Shown: in pieces, positions 56,201-64,000 of the stretch | Layout: every line of letters starts with the position of its first letter | How positions within the stretch are numbered: position 1 is the stretch's first letter | Assembly (NCBI RefSeq): GCF_901709675.1 | Contig: NC_051095.1 | Coordinates: forward strand, 20,179,456 to 20,243,455 | Origin: Syngnathus acus | Taxonomy: Eukaryota; Chordata; Actinopteri; Syngnathiformes; Syngnathidae | Length of the DNA stretch: 64,000 nt | Reading direction: 5' to 3' | The notes under the pieces: model-generated | Told to the model about the DNA's origin: nothing | Databases searched by the model: none | The model's input: the letters and a program-made list of their open reading frames with translations, nothing else | Position numbers and translations under genes: made by a program

Positions 56201-59200
56201 AATAGTCATCACAAATACGAATCAGTAGACTACGAGTATCATACCTCTGTTTTTATGATCTCATAAAGTGCGTAATTGGTGTACTCGGTGCCGATCCACA
56301 CTTTGACCTCCGGCCGGCTGCTCACGTACTCCTTGAGGTGATCCAAGATGGTGTCGTAGCTTTTCAGCTGCACACAGAACGGCCCACTGCATGAGGCGTT
56401 CAGGTACGTCCTCAGCTCTTCTGTCACCCTTTCTCTGTGCAAAAAGAGCCTGATAGACATGTCGTGAGGAAATGATGAGACTATTAGGTAATCCTGAATG
56501 ATGTCCTTGCTGGCCTCTCGACGGGATCAAATGAAAATGTACCAGATCTCATCCATGGTCAGCAGTGTGTATGAGTAGAAAAAAGGGTTGTAAGGGATGT
56601 CACTGCCACGCATATTGAACAGCCCTTGAAAATGAGAAATACAGTACACATCACGGATATAAAAAAGTTTGTTGTGTGTATGTAATGTAATGTTCGTTTT
56701 AAAGTGACTTACATGCTGTCTCATCGAGCGCTGACAGCAGGAGAGCGGTGGGCTCATAAGGATTCTCCTTCATGTGATTTCGGATTTGTTCCACTTTCAT
56801 TTGCCAGGGCCTTTCTGTGGATGACATTAACTTATGTTTATCACTCATTACAATGTGCACGTATAACACTATTATCTTGTGCCCATCCTCTTGAGTTAGA
56901 GCTGATCTCAGCTAAATGAAACAAATACCGCAAGGCACATACAGTATAAACAAATACAAGCATTCATAATTATTAACAAAAAAGAGCTGATCTTTGGCGT
57001 AATCCCACCTCTACATTGAATGGATTGTCACACAATCCTTGTACATGTCCAGCTATTAATACGAATTAGGGTATTTCTTTTTCTCTACCACGACAGGGCT
57101 TGGTCCTGGTATGATACTTGAGCAGTGAAACCTCCATTAGGGAAACCATTAAGCAGGGCACTGCCCTTCCTGCCTTTACGTAGACAATCTTACACAAAGA
57201 CCTGATGACAAAGAATATAAATTGGAAAGTTGGCCTTAACTGCATGATGCTTCTATGTGTAAATTTACACAGGCATTAAAATCCCAGCAACGACGTTTCA
57301 CATCACGGATTGAGTGTCCTTATCCAGACATGCTGTCAAATGCATGCTCAAATATTAGATTTATGATGCTCTCCATTTGTTCCATTTGCCTACTGTGTGA
57401 CCTTAAAGGCTAATGGACCTATGAGGCCAATGGATGCCAGAATAACTTCCTTCCTTGTCCATTCCCCCAAAGTTAGCATTCAATCTGTCAACCGTAAAAA
57501 CATCACCAAGCTGTTAATGGTGAGGCCGCATCAATGCAGGTATTTATCAGCACACAGGAACAGGAAGGAAAAGGCACGCACGTATGACTCTGTCTGGCAG
57601 GCGTATGAGGCTATCAGGCGAGATGGGAGGTCTCTCTTTCCACACTTGGTCCACCAGGTTGCCAGGCATCGACTTGAGGCTCCGATTGCTCGACTCCAGA
57701 CTGATTCCGTAGGCTTCCTGCGTTTCTGATGGAGGAAATGGCAGACTATTAAGCACTCTGGAGCCAATCAATCATGCGGGAGCTGTCTGTGGTGTCTGCG
57801 GCCTCCGGAGTTGTTAACGAAGACTGATGGGAGCGGTGATAAAGACTCACTGAGAGAGAAGAGGAATGGATCAAAGCCGATGTTGCCGCCATGCGGTACC
57901 TCTGAGATAAGCCACTCCGCTATGCTGCTTATGGACACTGTGAAATGACAGATGACATGGCACCGTTATTACTGATCCACAGCACTTTGCAATCAATTTC
58001 AAGGTCCAATTCCCCATTCATAATAGTTGGCGACTTACAACACGACAATAATTCTCAAAAGTATCAAGAAACTTTCTTGAAAGTGTTGTTCGTTTAGGAT
58101 TTCTCAATTAGCTTCTCACAAATTCACCTTTTCATGCTCAGGTGTCAATGAACTGTGTTGAAGTGAGAGAAAGCACTTCATTTTGAAAGGCCATAGCCTT
58201 CTCGAATAGAAACGTAGCAACTTGCTAATGTCTTGTGGCATCTATAGTCAACTATGAAGAGGGGTGTCAATTATGTGAGTACTTTTGGGCATAGTTGGGA
58301 CCGTCGAACACTAAATTGATTTAACACTGAAGCAACTTGGATTGGGGCCTTCATAATCAGCCATGGCTTGTTTTCATGACCACTAACAGTAAAACAACAA
58401 ACACAATACTAGCATTATTCAATCGGAGGACCCACAACCTGCAGCTGATGGAAAGAACGACACATTTTGCTCCAAAATGCCTTCAAAGTCATGAGACACT
58501 GTGTCAGATGTAGCGAAGCAACCCTGGCTGACACTGAGCAGCTGCTTCAGGGTGTGTCCACATTTTACTGTCCTCTACAGCAGTCTTTTTCAACCAGCCA
58601 AGGAACATTGGAAAAAAAATCCTGATGATCTCTCACGACACACTAATGTGCCACAGCAGAATCACTGCCCTACAGGGACAAGACAACCTGTGCTGCATGA
58701 AGCTAAGCAGCCCCAGAATATAACTCAGCCACCTCCATTTTTTCCACCAATTTGCCAAACTGCATGATGACAAATGACGTTTCTCCTGCTGGGGCTGCTT
58801 TGCTGCATATTTTCAATGAATGCAGCTTGGTCTCAGTAATGGTTTGCTAAATCCGACACAGTGGAGCCAACATTTGGCTCCTGCAGCTTGATCTCAGTTG
58901 CAGGTCAAAGATCTTCCAGCGACATTGTGGTCAGGCCTACCGTCTTTTTGCAGCTCCCAATTGCAGTCCATCTGTCTCTCCGCTTGGACCCAGTAGCGGC
59001 TGTCCGTCCACAGCGCCGCTTTGCCCGGCGTGACCACGGCTGTGCCTGTAGCCAGGCGGGAGCATTAAATTACACATGGCTGTGAATGCACCACAGTCCT
59101 CGGCAAGAAAGGACACAGGAAAGTTAAAGTAATCTAATAAAGTGCGACTTCACCGTTGCCATCTTTTATCTGACTATTCCATATGGAAGGATAAAGTGAG

Positions 59201-59639
59201 TTTGCCGAAGCTGTGGGATAATTAACACTGAGTAAACTATCCTTTTTAATTTAATGAGGGGGAGGTTATTAAGAGGAGGATAAAAGCAGCTCAGATGTGG
59301 AATGTTGAGTCACTGGAAGGCGGAAGAAAAAGAAAAGTAGGAAAATGTTACCTGTGGAGCCCGTAAAGCCCGTCATGAACGCCAGCCTTGCATCACGTGG
59401 TGCGATGTATTCACTCTGACACACAGTATTACCGTTAATGATCACACACACGGGAACAGGAAATGCATTTTAAGATGAGTGACAGCTGCGGTACCAAGTG
59501 GGCATCCGTGCCTGGGATAATGTAGGCTGAGATGCTGGCGAGGAGCATTCGTTCTTGCAACTCCTGCAACTGGAGACTGCTGTTCACAGCTGTGCTGGGG
59601 AGGAACTGATGTGCACGCACGCACGCACACACACACGCA

Positions 59640-59670
<31 letters not shown>

Positions 59671-60958
59671 GCAGTGAAAGACAGATTTGATAACATGAAT
59701 AACTGCTGACTCATCCTTTCCTGTATCTTTCATTGTAATCATTAACTGTGAACAGCAACCATAGCTATGTGTCACAATAACAACAATAGTACATAAGCTT
59801 TCTGAGCATGTATTGACTTAAAGGTTATGATTAAAAAATTCTTTAGTTTATGAACATTTGAAATGGAAATAGTTTTGATATCTGGGAATATATCTTTAAA
59901 ATGCTACACAGGAAGGATAGAGCTCAGATTTCGACCCACGACGAATTGTCAGGCAGATATGGTAAACACTCTTCCACTGTGCGGCCATTTCAAGACAACA
60001 AATAACAAACATTTTCATTTTTTTAAAGTTGTAAAATGTAATTAATCGATCTTTCTTGAGCTGTACTTTGAACAAATACCAAGTTATTGTAAAAAACAAG
60101 AGCAAAAATATTTCTTTAAAAATACTCATTCAAAAAGGACATGCAAAAAATATATATAAAAAAAAAAGATAAAATATTTCTTATAAATACTTGACAAAAC
60201 ATGCATATAAGATATTACAGATTTATTTATGAAATTAAATTGTCATTCGAAAATGTCCATCATGCATGTGTGGGCACAGCTCTCGCAACATACACTTTAT
60301 TCAAAAAATATATTCGCTAAAAGTATTCTAAAATATAATTAAAATATATTTTATTTATTCATTAAAAACATCAGTAGTATTGAAAGAAATAGAATAAATG
60401 AGCTTTTGTAATATGAAAAAAGTAATTTGTGTCATGTAGAGCTCACCGGTGGGGACAGGGAACAGTTCCTCTCAGTGGCCTCAAACAATGCGGCACCGCT
60501 GACGTTTCCTGAAATGAGAAGAGACCTTGAAAAGTGACACAAAGGGTTCCGTCAGCAGTTTTTTTTTAGTACCAAATTGGCTTCTCCTTGAACACCAACA
60601 CTGGCAGAACCTCTTATACAATCCAAGCAGTAGTGAGCCAATAAATCACAATGTGTAGTCTAATTCAATAAAGCACTTTTGTGACCGCATTTATATGCAC
60701 TGAAATGGAATTGGAGAGCAGGTAATGAATTTTACTTTGCAAGATGAGCTTCCTTTACTGTAAACCGAGCATAATATAAAACAGGCGCATTGAACTTTCA
60801 GACTTCAACAACAGCCCTCATTGTGTCTTGAATGTGAGGGAACAAGCAGAATCACATTAATGAAGACAAAGAACTTTTAGATTTCGCAAATTTCAAATAC
60901 CTTGCAGGACCAACAGAAGAAGAGCCAACATGGAGAGCATCTTGCCCCAAAAGCACAT
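50224..60958 (-). CDS. xpnpep2: Membrane Xaa-Pro aminopeptidase 2 (aminopeptidase P2)
   Basis: This GPI-anchored metallopeptidase removes N-terminal residues preceding proline, as in bradykinin. There are 21 exons, minus strand: 60958-60901, 60508-60447, 59605-59495, 59415-59352, 59045-58941, 57937-57851, 57725-57582, 56814-56713, 56624-56543, 56449-56245, 55932-55843, 55217-55108, 55023-54946, 54741-54670, 54595-54535, 54400-54331, 54203-54099, 51457-51398, 51300-51224, 51150-51061 and 50427-50224. They give 678 residues (human 674); all phases join. A signal peptide (MLALLLLVLQG) comes first, then creatinase-like domains (SAYIIPGTDAH, WTDSRYWVQAERQMD, GSDIPYNPFFYSYTLL). The pita-bread catalytic domain keeps metal ligands Asp451, Asp462, His525, Glu556 and Glu570. 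The end is a Ser-rich stretch (about 651-662) plus a hydrophobic tail, a GPI signal. The start could be Met7. Cytosolic XPNPEP1 lacks such ends. Confidence 0.96.
50521..50561. repeat. (AAAC)n microsatellite
   Basis: About ten CAAA units in the last xpnpep2 intron. Confidence 0.9.
51642..51752 (+). repeat. Tandem duplication of ~60 bp
   Basis: The words GTTATAATAGTATTTGG and GTTAAGTGTATTATTCAC occur twice in the same order, with small changes between copies. Confidence 0.7.
51891..53484 (+). mobile_element. Inverted-end element with central minisatellite (HINE/Helentron-like?)
   Basis: GTGTGAAGGTGAAG at 51,891-51,904 is matched by its exact inverse at 53,458-53,471. The right copy is part of a hairpin with 11-bp arms (53,447-53,457 and 53,462-53,472), followed 8 nt later by CTAG. 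Between them lie a minisatellite and a unique 3' segment of about 350 bp. CTAGAAT occurs on both outer sides (51,862 and 53,481). A central tandem array, inverted subterminal repeats and a 3' hairpin are features of DINE/HINE elements related to Helentrons. The class is my inference; a TIR transposon is the alternative. It lies in xpnpep2 intron 17. Confidence 0.5.
51952..53110 (+). repeat. Minisatellite, units of 131, 134 and 145 bp
   Basis: GTTGAATCGGTTGAAAAATG recurs at 51,952, 52,086, 52,220, 52,351, 52,482, 52,627, 52,761, 52,892 and 53,037. Spacings are 134, 134, 131, 131, 145, 134, 131 and 145 bp. Units differ by a 3-bp indel (AAC before AGTTG) and an 11-bp insertion containing AAATATTGG. 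Confidence 0.95.
54829..54846. repeat. (ATCC)n short tract
   Basis: Four to five CCAT units next to a dispersed-repeat fragment that ends ATCTCAAGGCACCACTA at about 54,935. Confidence 0.8.
58581..58667 (+). mobile_element. Very short hAT-like remnant
   Basis: The 87-bp segment starts CAGTCTTTTTCAACC and ends GAATCACTG. It is flanked by CTCTACAG and CCCTACAG, an 8-bp duplication with one mismatch. The termini are only weakly inverted, so this is a probable internally deleted or decayed copy in xpnpep2 intron 5. Confidence 0.5.
59612..59672. repeat. (CA)n/(CG) mixed microsatellite
   Basis: Alternating CA with CG and TA interruptions, starting within 10 bp of the acceptor of xpnpep2 exon 3. 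Confidence 0.9.
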
Positions 60959-61063
60959 CCACACGCTACGTGGGCTGAGGTGGGTCGGGCCTGACTGGAG
61001 CAGGTGCACCGTTGAGCGCTCAGTCAATGTGGATTGGTGGTGAGAAATGTACCTACTTCCCCT

Positions 61064-61064
<1 letters not shown>

Positions 61065-61138
<74 letters not shown>
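61065..61138. repeat. (CT)n microsatellite upstream of xpnpep2
   Basis: About 37 CT units, reading (GA)n in the direction of xpnpep2, about 110 bp upstream of its ATG. Confidence 0.95.
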
Positions 61139-61139
<1 letters not shown>

Positions 61140-63509
61140 TATCTATCCCTTATCTATTCCTTTCTACTCCTCTTCCTCCCGCTGGCTCAACTCAGCTGTC
61201 CCCTGACAGCTATTATGTGATCTTGGTGCATTCTTTTCTTTTTATTGCTTTCTGTTCTAAAAATATTGTAATAAAATATCTGATGCCACTTTCATGCCGT
61301 CTTAAATTCCTAAAGTTGCTTGACTTCAACCCAAGTTTTTTTTAAATGTCACAAATGATCATGAGTTACATTTTATACTCTCTATGAACATACAATATAG
61401 GATTGGTGAATTACTTTTATTATCCACATTTAAAATTGTAAAGTACATTAATATTCAGCCTCTGTTGTACATGCTCAGACTGAGCCACAGATTTGTCTTA
61501 ACAGGATAAACTTAAATGTAAAATTTGCGGAGTTGTGTGAATACATTTCAAATCGACTTATTTTGAATATATATGTGAACGTGCATGTGTTCATGTCACA
61601 TCATTGGGAATTCAGCAATGATGCTTGATGACATGTTTTTAACTGAATCATCAAAATAGATATTCAGGATTTGGGAAAAGAGTTCACATATGAACAAGTG
61701 TGTTTCGTGTCATCTCATTGCAGCTATGATGCTTTGAGACAGATGCCAAATCTAGACTTGAATAAGAACACATGTCCTGTTATGACCACGGCATACACTT
61801 GGTGCAGTTTGTGGATGGGGGCTTAAGTTGGCAAGCGAGGGTACACATACTGTAAATCATAACAGGAAGTAAAGGCAGCTGTGTCCGGTTTACCACTGGA
61901 ACAAAAGGAGCTAGATGGCACATTTGTTGGAAGAAATCATTCCACGTTTTGGAGGCAAGAAGGGCCTTAGGCTGGTGCATAAAAAGTGAAGGAAAATCAG
62001 CAGTGTTACTCTGGAAAACTACCATCAATAACTGATGATGCATTTGTTCGTCATTACACAGAGAGAAAAATCATTACAAATTTAATCCCACAACACCAAA
62101 TTTTAACACACGCTATAATTTACAGTAATATTACAAGGAAATTTGGGCTTTTGGGAAATAAAACTACTCCGCTGGGTCAATCGAGGCCAACCAATATGCT
62201 GTAGATGGCGGTACAAAAAAAGTTCCGAACGATTATTGTTAATACAATAATGAGACAGAGGCTATTTTATAATAATTTAATAAATTACACCAGTTTCTCT
62301 CATGAATTAATAAATTCTTCTGATTTGTTATAATACAGTTGGCCCATTATGAAGTATGGATAATGTTGTACAGTACTAAACTAAACATATCACCTGATAT
62401 TCAAATGAGTTAATACGACTAAAGTATCAAATGATAAAAACCCAGAGTAAATCATCATTATCATCGGTATCTTTTGTTAATTTAGGTTTATTTAAAATAA
62501 CATGTGCCTATCTACTTCTGTCACAAAACAGCAAAGTGCTATAAAACCATGATGATTATCATCAGAATTTAACTCAGACCCGCAAATATACAACTGTTAT
62601 GTTTGTCCTCTGAACACAGCACTGGAGAACCCAATTGTGGTTGAGTTAGTTTGGATGGCTGTTTTTAACTGTTTAGTAATAAAAAAAAATAAAAAAAAAT
62701 AAAACTTTGCAATTAAATAGTTTCAAGCTGTAAAAATCAAAACAACAAAAACACCATAACACAAAATTAAACTTGCAATGCTATGCCAATGGTTGCAAGG
62801 ATAAGAAAAAAGCCATCACTAATGCTCTTGATTCCAAAAATGCTATCTTTCTGTTGGCAGTTATGAATAGTACTAACCTGTTGGGAGCTGCACACCCCTC
62901 TCACTGCACTGACTCATTTATGACTGCATAAACAATTTGCCATGTAGATGTAGCTGATCTGATCATAATAAGCTGGCAAGGTTCCCGACAGCTAGTCAGT
63001 GCAATTTTGCTTATCTGGTATGATGTAGAGAATTTAAATTGACACGCTAGAAAAAAAAACTGGCTGCAGTTTTGCAATCACCCTTCAGTTTTAATTATCA
63101 TAAAAATCTAATTCATCTGCCCCCCCCTCCAAAATTGATACATTGCTAGACAGAAGCAATAATCCATTGATGAAACAAGCTAGTGTTAACTAGTTTGAGT
63201 GCATGTGTTCATCATAATTTTGTTATTAGCAGTGTGCATGATTTGGCAGCTGTACTGTAAGTGTTTTGGGGTCGCACAAAATCTCTTTTAAGGGCCAGCA
63301 AAATCCTAAAACCGACCCTGCTGGAATATTCCAATTTTATGACTGAGCACTATGAATTTTGAACAAATAAATACATGCTATAACCAGGATGATGATTAGC
63401 TCCAATAATAAAGACGGTACAATAAAATAAGCAATAAACCCACTACTGAGTAGGTTTCTTAGCATCAAGCTGGTATCAAGCCATTGCTTTTACTGGGGTT
63501 GCATCTCAG

Positions 63510-63645
63510 AAGAGATAATATGCTTTTATTCCATCCAATTTGTTTAGTGAGCATAATCCACTGATAACACAATGAAAGAGGATAGACGTTTAAACGCTTT
63601 TCATTGTTCCTGAGATAGAAACAATAAAGTTCTATTCTATTCATA
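63510..63645 (+). repeat. Probable LINE 3' tail
   Basis: The segment ends AATAAAGTTCTATTCTATTC, the type of poly(A)-signal plus ATTCT tail seen at the 3' ends of fish LINE copies. No reverse-transcriptase coding sequence is present in the window. Confidence 0.35.
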
Positions 63646-64000
63646 ACAATTAACACAATGCTGTGCATTCTTGTTTCATTTTGTGGTTTTATTTGAATTG
63701 GTGTACTCAAACTGATTACAGATTATTTTATGGACTGCATATTATTAGTACTACTTTATACTCTATATGCTCTTGTGTTCTCACCATATGCATACAATGT
63801 ACAACAAATTAGTGCTATTATTAGTATCATAGAACCCTTCATTGTCTACGTCACAATGACGTTACGAGGTTGACTGGAGGCAAAACAAACAGATGCTGGA
63901 GATAACTGAATTGAAGCCAGGGTTAGACTTTTATGTAGAAAAATGTTGTTTTGTTGTGTTTTTGCTTACCAAAACCACCTCCCAAAAAATACAACTTGAA

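Larger units (their letters stand above)
60959..64000. other. xpnpep2 upstream region and intergenic DNA
   Basis: No coding exon is recognised on either strand. The first 180 bp include the xpnpep2 leader and a (CT)n tract. The remainder is AT-rich, with a LINE-like tail near 63,510-63,645. Confidence 0.5.

Noticed and set aside
61012-61345. Leu-Ser repeat ORFs
   Set aside because: They are translations of the (CT)n tract.

Overview
This window is vertebrate nuclear DNA, almost certainly from a teleost fish. It holds intron-rich genes whose proteins read through as close relatives of human genes. The DNA between and inside them is AT-rich and full of microsatellites, short hAT-type elements and other dispersed repeats. 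I cannot name the species. There are no tRNA or rRNA genes, CRISPR arrays, operons or other prokaryotic features. All gene models were built by hand from splice signals, reading phase and remembered family sequences; none was checked against a database.

Layout: (1) 1-3.5 kb, minus strand: the 5' half of a synaptotagmin-like (granuphilin/sytl4-type) Rab-effector gene, cut by the left edge. (2) 7.0-9.2 kb, minus: a complete six-exon tyw2/trmt12 gene (wybutosine synthesis on tRNA-Phe). (3) 12.5-37.9 kb, plus: a complete nine-exon zdhhc9 gene (DHHC protein S-acyltransferase) with a 10.3-kb first intron. One of its introns has near-perfect minor-spliceosome AT-AC signals. (4) 41.6-47.9 kb, minus: a complete eight-exon sash3 gene (lymphoid SH3/SAM adaptor), tail to tail with zdhhc9. 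(5) 50.2-61.0 kb, minus: a complete 21-exon xpnpep2 gene (GPI-anchored Xaa-Pro aminopeptidase P). (6) 61-64 kb: no gene seen; a (CT)n tract and an apparent LINE-type tail.

The order zdhhc9-sash3-xpnpep2 matches the human Xq26 order XPNPEP2-SASH3-ZDHHC9. In human, SYTL4 lies elsewhere on the X and TRMT12 lies on chromosome 8, so the left third looks like a teleost-specific junction. The five genes do not form a pathway: their products act in secretory-vesicle docking, tRNA modification, Golgi palmitoylation, lymphocyte signalling and cell-surface proline-peptide cleavage.

The most interesting items are the AT-AC intron of zdhhc9, a 1.6-kb element in an xpnpep2 intron with inverted ends, a 3' hairpin and a central minisatellite (HINE/Helentron-like), a pair of inverted ~340-bp repeat copies 5 kb apart, three hAT-like elements with recognisable 8-bp target duplications, and a degenerate repeated motif in zdhhc9 intron 1.
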